From NCBI RefSeq assembly GCF_003667525.1, contig NZ_RCUW01000010.1, forward strand, positions 1 through 64,000: a DNA stretch of 64,000 nucleotides, read 5' to 3'. Source of the stretch: Mycetocola_B reblochoni (GTDB taxonomy: Bacteria > Actinomycetota > Actinomycetes > Actinomycetales > Microbacteriaceae). Within the stretch, counting starts at the first letter, position 1. Every line of letters starts with the position of its first letter. The notes beneath the pieces are model-generated. The model made no database searches and was not told the origin of the DNA. It saw nothing but the letters and a program-made list of their open reading frames with translations. The translations under genes were made by a program, and so were the position numbers. Shown here one piece after another: positions 25,332-34,189 of this stretch.

Positions 25332-26368
25332 GCACCCTCACCGCCTCAGCCCCGAGCACGGGGCTCACCGTCCGCACCGTGTCCAAGAGCTTCGGCCGCA
25401 CGACCGTCCTCCACGACTTCGACCTCGAGATCAGGCCGGGCGAGATGATCAGCCTGCTCGGACCCTCCGGCTGCGGCAAGACGACGGCGCTGCGCATCAT
25501 CGCCGGCCTCGAGTCCCCCGACGGCGGGCAGGTCTTCCTCGGCGACCGCGACGTCGTGTCGGTGCCGACAAACCGCAGGGACCTGGGCATGGTCTTCCAG
25601 TCCTACTCGCTGTTCCCGCACCTGGACGTCGCGGCGAACACCGCCTTCGGGCTCGGCATGCGCCGGGTCGATGCGGCCGAGCGCCGCACGCGCACCGCCG
25701 AGGCGCTCCGCCTGGTCGGGCTCGAGGCGCACGCCGAGCGCTACCCCCACGAGCTCTCCGGCGGGCAGCAGCAGCGCGTCGCCCTGGCGAGGGCGCTGGT
25801 GACCGAGCCCCGCCTGCTGCTGCTGGACGAGCCGCTCTCGGCCCTCGACGCGAAGGTGAGGGTCCAGCTGCGGGACCAGATCCGGCAGATCCAGCTGCGG
25901 CTGGGCATCACCACGGTCTTCGTCACGCACGACCAGGAGGAGGCCCTGGCGGTCTCGGACCGGATCGCCGTGATGAACGAGGGACGCGTCGAACAGTTCG
26001 ACACCCCCGAGCGCCTGTACCGCACGCCGGCGACGAGCGCCGTGGCCGCGTTCATCGGGACCAGCCTGCGCGTCCCCGTCACCGTGCGGGACAACACGGC
26101 GCTGCTGTTCGGCCTCGCCGTCGCCCTGCAGGCGCCCAGGGCCGACGGGGAGGCGACCGTCCTCGTGCGTCCGGAGAATGTGATCGTCGTCCAGGCCGAG
26201 CCGAACGCGACGGTGCTGAGCTCCAGCTTCCTCGGCGCGACGAGGAGGACGCTGCTGCGCACCGACGAGGGCCTGGAGCTGATCATGCAGCACGGTGCCG
26301 AGCAGACCCTCGACGCGGAGCAGCGCGTCTCCGTGTCCGTCCGCCCCGAGCCCGTTCTCGCCGTCTGA
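25328..26368 (+). CDS. ABC importer ATP-binding subunit
   Basis: ATG at 25328 overlaps the permease stop (ATGA) and gives 346 residues. Walker A is GPSGCGKTTA, the Q-loop is VFQSYSLFPHL, the signature is LSGGQQQR, Walker B is LLLLDEPLSALD, and the switch is VTHDQEEA. The C-terminal domain (about residues 245-346, VRPENVIVV) is a TOBE-type regulatory domain, as in PotA, FbpC and CysA. It powers import by the two permeases above. The substrate remains unknown. Confidence 0.95.
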   Translation: MSTLTASAPSTGLTVRTVSKSFGRTTVLHDFDLEIRPGEMISLLGPSGCGKTTALRIIAGLESPDGGQVFLGDRDVVSVPTNRRDLGMVFQSYSLFPHLDVAANTAFGLGMRRVDAAERRTRTAEALRLVGLEAHAERYPHELSGGQQQRVALARALVTEPRLLLLDEPLSALDAKVRVQLRDQIRQIQLRLGITTVFVTHDQEEALAVSDRIAVMNEGRVEQFDTPERLYRTPATSAVAAFIGTSLRVPVTVRDNTALLFGLAVALQAPRADGEATVLVRPENVIVVQAEPNATVLSSSFLGATRRTLLRTDEGLELIMQHGAEQTLDAEQRVSVSVRPEPVLAV

Positions 26369-26400
26369 GGCCCGCGCGGCCGGCGTCGTAGTCTGGGGCG

Positions 26401-26688
26401 ATGAGCACCTCGATCACGCACGACGCCGACGCCGGCCGCTTCACCCTCCTCATCGACGATGAGCGCGCCGGGTCGCTCGACTACTCCCGCGGCGACGGCC
26501 GCGTCGCCATCACCCACACCTACACCGACCCGGCCTTCCGCGGCCGTGGGATCGCCGCGGAGCTGACGGCGCACGCCGTCAGGGCTCTCGCCGAGGACCC
26601 TGGCCTGCCGATCGTCGCGGCCTGCCCGTACGTCGCGCACTGGTTCGCGCAGCACCCGGAGCGCGCCCACCTCCTCGCCGGGGCCTGA
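26401..26688 (+). CDS. Small GNAT-type N-acetyltransferase (YjdJ/COG2388-like)
   Basis: The 95-residue protein is a minimal GNAT domain. It has the acetyl-CoA loop DPAFRGRGIAAELTAHAVRAL (R-G-x-G-I/A) and the ending CPYVAHWFAQHPE, which is the mark of the COG2388 group. These small proteins are cytosolic, and their acceptors are unknown. It starts 32 bases after the transporter ATPase and may be at the end of that operon. It is convergent with ppc. Confidence 0.88.
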   Translation: MSTSITHDADAGRFTLLIDDERAGSLDYSRGDGRVAITHTYTDPAFRGRGIAAELTAHAVRALAEDPGLPIVAACPYVAHWFAQHPERAHLLAGA

Positions 26689-26724
26689 GCGGCCGACGAC
26701 GGACCACACCGGCCGACGACGAAA

Positions 26725-26764
26725 AACGGGAGGGCCCCGACCGTTCGGTCGGGGCCCTCCCGTT
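26725..26764 (-). terminator. Intrinsic terminator of ppc, also read as hairpin from the GNAT side
   Basis: Arms 26725-26743 and 26746-26764 are 19-base perfect complements closed by TT. On the minus strand the stem is followed by TTTTTC, a real U-tract, so it ends ppc transcription. On the plus strand it has no U-tract. Confidence 0.93.
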
Positions 26765-26777
26765 CACTCCGCTCCGG

Positions 26778-29468
26778 TCACCCGGTGTTCTGCAGCCCCG
26801 CCGCGACGCCGCTGACGGACAGCAGCAGCAGCCGGCGCAGCTCCTCGAACTCCTCGGGCGAGGTCGTCGGGTCGATGCTGCGGATCCGCCTCAGGGCCCG
26901 CAGCTGCAGCAGCGAGAGCGCGTCCACGTACGGGCTGCGCAGCTGCACGGCGCGGCGCAGAACGGGACGCGAGGCCAGAAGGGCCGAGGCGTTGACCGTC
27001 TTCGTCACCCACTCGGAGGTGAGCGCCATCTCCTCACGCACCAGCTGAGCGAGCTCGTCGCGGTCGCCGAGCGCGAGGTAGCGCTCCGCGATGCGGGCGT
27101 CCGTCTTGGCCAGCGACATCTCGACGTTGTCGATCATCGAGCGGAACAGCGGCCAGCGGGCGTACGCCTGGCGGAGCAGGTCGACGTCGCCGACGGCGGC
27201 GAGCGCCGTGCCCAGGCCGAACCAGCCGGTGAGGTTGATCCTCGCCTGGGTCCACGCGAACACCCACGGGATGGCCCTGAGGTCCTCGAGCGACTCGACG
27301 GACAGACCCCGTCGCGCCGGACGGGAGCCGAGCGCCAGCCAGCCGACCTCCTCCTGGGGCGTCACCGTCGCGAACCAGGGGGCGAAGCCCTCCGCCTGCA
27401 CGAGCTCGTAGAAGCGCTCCCGCGAGGTCCGGTCCATGACGGCGGCGAGCTCGGCGAAGTCGGCGGCCGCGGTCGCGTTGCGTTCCCCGGTCGACGGTGC
27501 CGCGGCGAGCAGGGTCGCGGCGGCGACCTGCTCGATGTGCCGGGCGGCGATGGTCGGGTGGCCGTAGCGGTCGAAGATGATCTCGCCCTGCTCGGTGAGC
27601 TTGAAGCGTCCGTCGACGGAGCCGGGCGGCTGCGCGAGCACCGCGCGGTTCGCCGGGCCGCCTCCGCGTCCGAGGGCTCCCCCTCGGCCGTGGAACTGCG
27701 TCACGACGATGTCGTTGCGCTCGGCCCAGTCGGCGATGCGCGCCTGCGCGTCGTAGAGCGCCAGCGTCGCGGAGACCGGTCCGACGTCCTTGGACGAGTC
27801 CGAGTAGCCGAGCATGATCTCCATGCGCCGGCCGTTCTGCGCGAGCCGGGCCTTGACCTGCGGGATGTCGAGTGCGGCGGTCAGGATGTCCGTGCTGGCA
27901 CGCAGGTCGGCGAAGGTCTCGAACAGCGGAACGACGTCGAGCGTCGGCGCGTCCTCGGGCGAGCCGAGCGCGACCTCGGCGAGCCGGTAGACGTTGGCGA
28001 TGTCCTCGGGCGACTGCGTGAACGAGATGATGTAGCGTCGCGCCCCGTCGGTGCCGTAGCGCCCCTGGATGTGGGCGATCGCACGGAAGACGTCGAGGAC
28101 CTCCGTCGCCTCGTCGCCGAGCTTCTCGCCCGCGTCGATGGCGTCGAGGGTGCGCTGGTGGATCTTGGCGTGCTGGCGGACCTCGAGCTCCGCGAGGTGG
28201 AACCCGAAGGTCTGCACCTGCCAGATGAGGTGCTGCAGCTCGCCGTACGCGGCGCGGTCGTCCCCCGCGGCCCGCAGCGAGTCCTGCACCACGCGCAGCT
28301 CGGCGAGCAGCTCCGCCGCGTCGGCGTACGCCGCGTCCGCGGTGCGCTCCCTCGTCGCCCTGATGCGCTCGGCGATCATGAGCACCGCACGGCGGTGCGG
28401 CTCGTTCGGTGAGCGGCCGGCGATGTCCTCGGCCAGCTCCGCGTCGATGTCGGACAGTCGCGACCAGAGCCGGAGCAGCTCGGGGCTCGGCGGGGTGTCG
28501 CCCGCGTCGACCGTGAGGGTCCGGCCGATCCGGTTGGCGGCGTTCTCGAGGCCGCGCAGCACGTGCTCCCCGGCGATCGATGCCGCGGCACGGGTGATCT
28601 TGGCCGTGACGTTGGGGTTCCCGTCGCGGTCCGCGCCGATCCAGCTGCCCAGCTTGACGAACGGCGGCATGATCGGGGCCTCGCGCTCGTGCCCCTCGCC
28701 GCGCAGGTCGGTATCGAGCTTGCGGTACACCTCGGGCAGCGACTCGAACAGGGTGTCGTCGAAGATCGTCATCGCCGTGCGGACCTCGTCCAGCGGTGTC
28801 GGCTTCTCCGCCCGCAGCGGGGCGGTGCGCCAGAGCAGGTCGATCTCCTCGCGGAGGCGTCGCTCGTTGTCGCTGAGCAGGCGACCGCCCACGCGGGGGT
28901 CGTCGCGCTCGGACAGGAGCGCGCTGATGCGCTTGATCGCGGAGGCCACGGCACGGCGCCTGGCCTCTGTCGGGTGCGCGGTGAAGACGGGCCGGAACTC
29001 CAGACCGGCCAGGCGCTTCGCGGCCGCGCCGTCCCCGACCTCCTCGGCGAGCTGGTTGTAGGCGGCGGCGAGGCTGTCGTCGGGCGACTCCCCCGTGCGC
29101 TCCGCGGCACGCTCGCGCAGCACCCTGACGCGGTGGAACTGCTCGGCGAGGTTCGCCAGGTGGAAGTAGCAGGTGAAGGCGCGGGCGAGCTGCTCGGCAC
29201 GCTCGCTGCTGAGCGACTCGACGAACTCCTCCGCCTCCTCGATGCGGGTCCCGCCCTGACCGTCGTTGGCGTAGGCGCGGATGGTGAGCCGTCGCAGGCG
29301 CTCGACGTCGTCGAGGAGGTCCTGCCCTCCGGCCTCGCGGAGGACGTCGCCGAGCAGTGCCCCGAGCAGCCGGATGTCGGCGCGGAGCACCTCAGGCATG
29401 TCGTTCACTGCCGGGATCGTCCCCGTCAGGGGCGCCGGTTCCTGGGGGTTGGGGGCTGAATGAGTCAT
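26778..29468 (-). CDS. ppc: Phosphoenolpyruvate carboxylase
   Basis: ATG at 29468 (MTHSAPN) gives 896 residues; a further 18 upstream residues have no family character. The enzyme adds bicarbonate to PEP to make oxaloacetate, refilling the TCA cycle. Active-site signatures are VFTAHPTEARRR (catalytic His), LGYSDSSKDVGP, and FHGRGGALGRGGGP. The C-terminus ends QNTG, which is invariant in the family. The allosteric aspartate site is expected but not assigned here. It is monocistronic, bounded by its own terminator. Confidence 0.97.
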   Translation of the reverse strand: MTHSAPNPQEPAPLTGTIPAVNDMPEVLRADIRLLGALLGDVLREAGGQDLLDDVERLRRLTIRAYANDGQGGTRIEEAEEFVESLSSERAEQLARAFTCYFHLANLAEQFHRVRVLRERAAERTGESPDDSLAAAYNQLAEEVGDGAAAKRLAGLEFRPVFTAHPTEARRRAVASAIKRISALLSERDDPRVGGRLLSDNERRLREEIDLLWRTAPLRAEKPTPLDEVRTAMTIFDDTLFESLPEVYRKLDTDLRGEGHEREAPIMPPFVKLGSWIGADRDGNPNVTAKITRAAASIAGEHVLRGLENAANRIGRTLTVDAGDTPPSPELLRLWSRLSDIDAELAEDIAGRSPNEPHRRAVLMIAERIRATRERTADAAYADAAELLAELRVVQDSLRAAGDDRAAYGELQHLIWQVQTFGFHLAELEVRQHAKIHQRTLDAIDAGEKLGDEATEVLDVFRAIAHIQGRYGTDGARRYIISFTQSPEDIANVYRLAEVALGSPEDAPTLDVVPLFETFADLRASTDILTAALDIPQVKARLAQNGRRMEIMLGYSDSSKDVGPVSATLALYDAQARIADWAERNDIVVTQFHGRGGALGRGGGPANRAVLAQPPGSVDGRFKLTEQGEIIFDRYGHPTIAARHIEQVAAATLLAAAPSTGERNATAAADFAELAAVMDRTSRERFYELVQAEGFAPWFATVTPQEEVGWLALGSRPARRGLSVESLEDLRAIPWVFAWTQARINLTGWFGLGTALAAVGDVDLLRQAYARWPLFRSMIDNVEMSLAKTDARIAERYLALGDRDELAQLVREEMALTSEWVTKTVNASALLASRPVLRRAVQLRSPYVDALSLLQLRALRRIRSIDPTTSPEEFEELRRLLLLSVSGVAAGLQNTG

Positions 29469-29631
29469 CGAATAGCACAATAGCGACTCGACGCGTCTTC
29501 GACGGAATGCTGGCGGGCCCACCCGTCGGTGCCGCGGGTTTCCGACGCGGTCGGATCGGCCTCATGACGCCGTGTGACGGCTGCCCCCGGCCACGGATCT
29601 CACGGGCGGGGCTGCAGCGGCGACGGCGCCG

Positions 29632-30225
29632 TCAGCGCGGATCGGCGGGCGCGTGCACCCGCTGCTGCGCGGTGGCCAGGTCGCTGTCGAGCAGGAGCTC
29701 GACCGCGTCGGCTCCGTCGGAGACGTGGTTCGCCAGCGCGGCGCGCTCGCTCGAGGAGAAGCCGGAGAGGACGAAGTCGGCGACGTCCTGACGTCCGGGC
29801 GGACGGCCGATGCCCATGCGGACGCGGGTGAAGTCGGCGGAGCCGACCGCGGGGATGATGTCGCGGAGTCCGTTGTGGCCGCCGTGTCCGCCGCCGCGCT
29901 TGAGCCGGATCGTGTCGAACGGGATGTCGAGTTCGTCGTGCACGACGATGAGATCCTCGGGCGCGACCGAGTAGAAGCGGCACAGCGCCTGGACGGGCCC
30001 GCCGGAGAGGTTCATGAAGCTGTTCGGCTTGGCCAGGATCATCTTCGTCCCTCCCGGCCGGTTCCAGGCCTCGGCCACGCGCGCGTTGGCCTTGTGGCTG
30101 CCCCAGCGCGCTCCCGCCCTCGCCGCGAGCTCGTCGACGACCATCTGACCGATGTTGTGGCGCGTCGCCGCGTACCGGTCGCCGGGGTTCCCCAGTCCGA
30201 CGATCACTCGCGTCCGTGCCGCCAT
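29632..30225 (-). CDS. pth: Peptidyl-tRNA hydrolase
   Basis: Starting at MAARTRV (ATG at 30225) gives 197 residues, the family size; the frame is open 50 residues further upstream but crosses the hairpin between this gene and rplY. It frees tRNA from peptidyl-tRNA released by stalled ribosomes. Visible motifs: VGLGNPGDRY, TRHNIGQMV (catalytic His), KPNSFMNLSG, and VVHDELDIPF (Asp that orients the His), then GGGHGGHNGL. It follows rplY in the same direction. Confidence 0.95.
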   Translation of the reverse strand: MAARTRVIVGLGNPGDRYAATRHNIGQMVVDELAARAGARWGSHKANARVAEAWNRPGGTKMILAKPNSFMNLSGGPVQALCRFYSVAPEDLIVVHDELDIPFDTIRLKRGGGHGGHNGLRDIIPAVGSADFTRVRMGIGRPPGRQDVADFVLSGFSSSERAALANHVSDGADAVELLLDSDLATAQQRVHAPADPR

Positions 30226-30317
30226 GTCGGGGCCGCCTTCCTTCTGGTCGATGTCGCCGAGCCCGAGCGGGTGTGCTCCGGGCGGGGTCGGGGTCCGGCC
30301 GGGTCGGCCGGACAGGG

Positions 30318-30368
30318 CGACGCCCGCCAGGCGTCTGATCTGATCGAGCAGACCCCTGGCGGGCGTCG
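30318..30368 (-). terminator. Long hairpin between rplY and pth
   Basis: Arms 30318-30337 and 30349-30368 pair at 19 of 20 positions around an 11-base loop, 14 bases after the rplY stop. No U-tract follows on the minus strand. It may be a terminator or a hairpin that reduces pth expression relative to rplY. Confidence 0.7.
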
Positions 30369-30381
30369 GAGTCACCGGGAC

Positions 30382-30978
30382 TTACTCGGACTCGGTCTCG
30401 GCCTCGGCCTCGTCAGCGGTCTCCTCGTCGGTCTCCTCCGGGGCGGGGACGGCGATCTGGACGACGAGCAGCTCGGCGTCGTCGAGCAGCGTGGCGCCCT
30501 CGGGCAGCACGATGTCCTTGGCGTAGACGTGCTCGCCCTCGTTGCGCCCCTCGACGGAGACGACGACGTTCTGCGGGATCGAGGTCACGCCGACCTCGAG
30601 GTTGACTGCGCCGACCTCGAGGGTCGCGACGGTGCCGGGGAAGCTCTCGCCGTCGGTGTGCACGGGCACCTCGACCTGGACGCGCTCGCCCTTCTTGATG
30701 ACGACGAGGTCGATGTGCTCGATGACCTGGCGCACCGGGTCGCGCTGGACGTCCTTGATGAGGGCCAGCTCGGTCGTGCCGTCGATGCTGAGCTCGATGA
30801 CCGCGTTGGCGCGGCGGGTGATCAGCAGCAGCTGGTGGCCGGGGAGCGCCAGGTGGCGGGGCTCGGTGCCGTGACCGTAGATGACGGCGGGGATCTGGCC
30901 GGAGGCGCGGAGGCGGCGTGCGGCGCCCTTGCCGAAGCTGTCGCGGATGTCCGCGACGACGAGGTTGTTCTCGCTCAT
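30382..30978 (-). CDS. rplY: 50S ribosomal protein bL25 (general stress protein Ctc type)
   Basis: The 198-residue protein has the two-domain Ctc form. The N-terminal bL25 domain (about 1-92) binds 5S rRNA, with RDSFGKGAARRLRASGQIPAVIYG. The second beta domain (about 95-180) contains VHTDGESFPGTVATLEVGAVNLEV. The C-terminus is a strongly acidic Glu/Thr tail. Its distance from GH65 is a 295-base divergent gap. From memory, rplY is next to pth and prs in many Actinobacteria; here prs is 16 kb away. Confidence 0.95.
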   Translation of the reverse strand: MSENNLVVADIRDSFGKGAARRLRASGQIPAVIYGHGTEPRHLALPGHQLLLITRRANAVIELSIDGTTELALIKDVQRDPVRQVIEHIDLVVIKKGERVQVEVPVHTDGESFPGTVATLEVGAVNLEVGVTSIPQNVVVSVEGRNEGEHVYAKDIVLPEGATLLDDAELLVVQIAVPAPEETDEETADEAEAETESE

Positions 30979-31210
30979 TGCTCACTCGTTTCTGGGGCTG
31001 GGCCCCGTTGGTGTGACCAGGCCGGGGGTGCCGGACCGGTTTGTCGTCAACTCGAACGCAGGACAGCGTGAGGAAAAGCCGGATGCTCGCCCGCCGCGTC
31101 GATCACGGAACCATCTCTGGTCCCCTCGCCGAGGTTCCGGACAATCGTAGCGCACGACCGCCGCGCGCCGACACGCCCCGGCCCGGATCGGCGCCCCGAG
31201 CGAGGGCTAG

Positions 31211-31235
31211 TATTGATTTACACAGTAAAACTATT
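31211..31235 (+). promoter_or_regulatory. AT-rich dyad upstream of the GH65 gene, candidate operator
   Basis: TTTAC (31217-31221) and GTAAA (31225-31229) are perfect arms around ACA, with weaker outer symmetry, in an island of low GC. The dyad is centred 51 bases upstream of the GH65 start, a normal repressor position. TAGTAT (31208-31213) could be a -10. LacI, GntR or ROK repressors use such sites; the ROK regulator of this locus is the first suspect. Confidence 0.45.
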
Positions 31236-31273
31236 CCCGCACCGGAGCGGTGCGAAGTTCTGGAGCGTCACCG

Positions 31274-34108
31274 ATGACCACGACCGACCCCGACTGGGTG
31301 CTCACCGGCACCGACCCCGTCAGCGACTCCTACCACCCCACCTTCACGGGCAACGGCCACCTCGGCGCACGGATCCCCGCGGCGGGACAGGGCTTCAGCC
31401 CCGCGCCCGTCCCCACGCAGTTCCCGATCGCCGGGTACTACGGAATCCAGGACGGGTTCCAGGTCCGTGCGAGCGGCCCGGCGTGGACGGGGATGCCGCT
31501 GAGCGACGAGGGCGGCGCGTTCGACGCCGCCCTGGCCGCCGACGACGTGGACGGGCGGATCGACGACTACGCGCAGAGCCTCGACCTGCGGACGGGGGCA
31601 CTGCGCACCTCGGCCCGGTGGGCGTCACCCTCGGGTGCCGTCTACGACCTCGCCTACACGGTCATCGCCGACCGTGCCGACGACCGCAGGGGCGTCGTCA
31701 CCCTCGAGGTCGTCGCGGACAGGGACGCGGAGATCACCGTCGGCGACGTGCTCGACATGCGCGCGGCCACGATGGTCGCCCGTACCACCGCCGGCAGGGA
31801 CGCGGACACGACGACGCTCGCGCTCGACATCGTGCTCGAGGGCACGGGCGTGGTCTGCGCCGTGCGCTCCCGCCTCGACGGGCCCGGCACCCTCGCGTCG
31901 AGGGACGCTGCGCACCTTCCCTCCGGCTCCATCGCCCAGCAGCGCCGCACGGTACTGCGCGCGGGCGAACCGGCGACGTTCCGGAAGGTCGTCGGCATCA
32001 GCACGGGAACCGGCCCCGCGCAGGCCGCCGTGGCTGCCGAGGAGGCGCAGCACAGCATCGACGACGCCGCGGCCCGCGGCCACGACGAGCTGCGCTCGGC
32101 GCACGACGAGGCGTGGCGGCGGCTGTGGCGCGGGGACATCCGGGTCGACGGCGACGACCTCCTGCAGCAGCAGATCCGCGCGAGCCGCTTCTACCTCCTG
32201 GCCAGTGTCAACGCCCGACGGCCGTTCTCGCTGTCACCGGCCGGGCTGTCCTCGGACGGCTACGGCGGTCACGTCTTCTGGGACACCGAGACGTGGATGT
32301 GGCCCTCGCTCGTGCTCCAGGACCCGGAGCTGGCCGAGTCCGTGCTCCGTTACCGGGCCGACCGGCTCGACGACGCCCGGCTCGCGGCCGCGCGCGGAGG
32401 CGATGCGGGGGCGCGGTTCCCGTGGGAGGGCGCGCTCGACGGCTTCGAGCACACCCCGGCGACCGAGTTCGGCGAGACGGAACTGCACATCGTCTCCGAC
32501 GTGGCGCTGGCGTGCTGGCAGTACTACCTCGCGACGGGCGACGCCGACTGGCTCCGCGACGTCGGCGGCCCGATCATCTCCGGCGCGGCCGACTTCTGGG
32601 GCGGCCGGGCGACCACCGGGGACGACGGCCTGCTGCACATCGCGAACGTCACCCCTCCCGACGAGTGGGCGCAGGCCCACGACGACTCCGCGTACACGAA
32701 CGCGGCCGCGGCGGCGGTCGCACGCATGGCACTGCGGACCTCCGAGCTGACCGGCGGCCCCGTGTCCGCGCCGTGGTCGGTGCTGGCCTCGTCGATGTTC
32801 ATCCCCCACGACCCGGTCAGGGGCGTCACGCTCGAGCACGCCGACTACGACGGCGCCCGCATCAAGCAGGCCGACGTCGTGATGCTCGGCTACCCCTGGG
32901 AGCACGAGCAGGACGACGAGCTCACGGCACGCGACCTCGACTACTACGCCTCCAAGGTGACGGAGCACGGCGGCCCCTCCATGACGGACGCGATGCACTC
33001 GATCGTCTCGGCCGGGCTCGGCCGCTCCCGCGACGCGTACTGGTACACCAAGCGCAGCGCCGACCCGTTCCTGCGCGCCCCGTTCCAGCAGTTCGCCGAG
33101 GAACGCGACGGCGGCGCCTTCACCTTCGTGACGGGTGCGGGAGGCTTCCTCCAGGAGTTCCTGTACGGCTACTCCGGCCTGCGGCTGCGCGAGGACGGCG
33201 TGGTCCTGCGTCCGCTGCTGCCGGCGGCGCTCGACGGGATCACCCTCACGGGACTGCAGCACAGGGGGACGCTGTTCGCGATCGCGATCGGCCCGCGCGT
33301 CACGACGGTCTCCGTCCAGGAGGGGCCGGGGCTGACCGTGCACAGCGACGTCGGCGTCGTCGAGGTCGCCGCGGGCGGCTCCGCGACGATCCCGACGCGC
33401 GTCTCCGTCGACGCCGACGACTCGCGGGGCCACGGCACCCGGCTGCGGGAGGTGCGCCGCGAGCCGCGCGCCCGCGCGCCGCGGCCGGACGGAGCGCTGT
33501 TCTCCGCCGCCGACCTCGAGCTGACACGGGTCGAGGTGTTCGACGACGCGGACCACACCCGCGTGGTGGCGACCGTCGCCGGCGAGATCGCGAATCCGTG
33601 GGCGGGTGAGGCGATGAGCGCTCACGGACTCCACATCTACCTCTCCGATGCCGACAGCGACAACGGAGTGACGGACGCCGACGGTCGGCAGCCGGGCCAC
33701 GACGGTCTGCTGCCCGGCCTGCCGACGGCTGCGCCCGCCCACTGGCGGTTCGCGCTCGTCGGAAGCGGGCTCGAGCAGGGCGGCCCGTCCGGCACCGGGC
33801 TGTACGACGCGTCCGGCACGCTCGTCTCCCCCGTGCGGCTCACGGTCGCCCGCCGCTCGGAGATCGTCCTCACCGTTCCGACGTCGGCGCTCGACGGCGT
33901 CGAGCTGCGTTCCGCCGCGATCACGGCCCTGCTGCTGGACAACTCCGGCGGCCACACGGACCCCGAGACCGCCCCACTCCCCCCGCTCGCCCCGCGCGTC
34001 GCCGACACGCTGAGCTCGGTCGCCGACGGGGACGGCCCCGGCCAGGGCAACGACCTCGGCGCGGGCACGGACACCGGAGGGACGCGGGAGGGCTCGGCGC
34101 GGCCGTAG
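31274..34108 (+). CDS. GH65-family glycosidase with glucodextranase-like C-terminal module
   Basis: ATG at 31274 with GGAGCG six bases upstream gives 944 residues. No signal peptide is seen, so it should be cytosolic. The N-terminal beta-sandwich (about 10-260) precedes the (alpha/alpha)6 barrel: GHVFWDTETWMWPS, the catalytic-acid segment PPDEWAQAHDDSAYTNAAA, KQADVVMLGYP and TGAGGFLQEFLYGYSG. The last features look more like hydrolases (kojibiose or trehalase type) than phosphorylases, which is inference. From about residue 740, IANPWAGEAMSAHGLHIYL and LLPGLPTAAPAHWRFAL resemble the glucodextranase C-terminal module, rarely joined to GH65. It is convergent with GH31. Confidence 0.85.
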   Translation: MTTTDPDWVLTGTDPVSDSYHPTFTGNGHLGARIPAAGQGFSPAPVPTQFPIAGYYGIQDGFQVRASGPAWTGMPLSDEGGAFDAALAADDVDGRIDDYAQSLDLRTGALRTSARWASPSGAVYDLAYTVIADRADDRRGVVTLEVVADRDAEITVGDVLDMRAATMVARTTAGRDADTTTLALDIVLEGTGVVCAVRSRLDGPGTLASRDAAHLPSGSIAQQRRTVLRAGEPATFRKVVGISTGTGPAQAAVAAEEAQHSIDDAAARGHDELRSAHDEAWRRLWRGDIRVDGDDLLQQQIRASRFYLLASVNARRPFSLSPAGLSSDGYGGHVFWDTETWMWPSLVLQDPELAESVLRYRADRLDDARLAAARGGDAGARFPWEGALDGFEHTPATEFGETELHIVSDVALACWQYYLATGDADWLRDVGGPIISGAADFWGGRATTGDDGLLHIANVTPPDEWAQAHDDSAYTNAAAAAVARMALRTSELTGGPVSAPWSVLASSMFIPHDPVRGVTLEHADYDGARIKQADVVMLGYPWEHEQDDELTARDLDYYASKVTEHGGPSMTDAMHSIVSAGLGRSRDAYWYTKRSADPFLRAPFQQFAEERDGGAFTFVTGAGGFLQEFLYGYSGLRLREDGVVLRPLLPAALDGITLTGLQHRGTLFAIAIGPRVTTVSVQEGPGLTVHSDVGVVEVAAGGSATIPTRVSVDADDSRGHGTRLREVRREPRARAPRPDGALFSAADLELTRVEVFDDADHTRVVATVAGEIANPWAGEAMSAHGLHIYLSDADSDNGVTDADGRQPGHDGLLPGLPTAAPAHWRFALVGSGLEQGGPSGTGLYDASGTLVSPVRLTVARRSEIVLTVPTSALDGVELRSAAITALLLDNSGGHTDPETAPLPPLAPRVADTLSSVADGDGPGQGNDLGAGTDTGGTREGSARP

Positions 34109-34133
34109 ACAGCTCTGCGCAGTCGCAGACAGC

Positions 34134-34170
34134 GCGGCGCGGCCGGCGGTCCACCCGCCGGCCGCGCCGC
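34134..34170. terminator. Bidirectional hairpin terminator between GH65 and GH31
   Basis: A perfect 16-bp stem (34134-34149 with 34155-34170) closes the loop TCCAC. It contains only G and C and lacks a U-tract. It lies between convergent genes. Confidence 0.82.
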
Positions 34171-34189
34171 CCGCTCCCCGCGTCGAGAC

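Noticed and set aside
28000..28400. Small overlapping frames in ppc on the plus strand
   Set aside because: Shadows of PEP carboxylase with no ribosome sites or domains.
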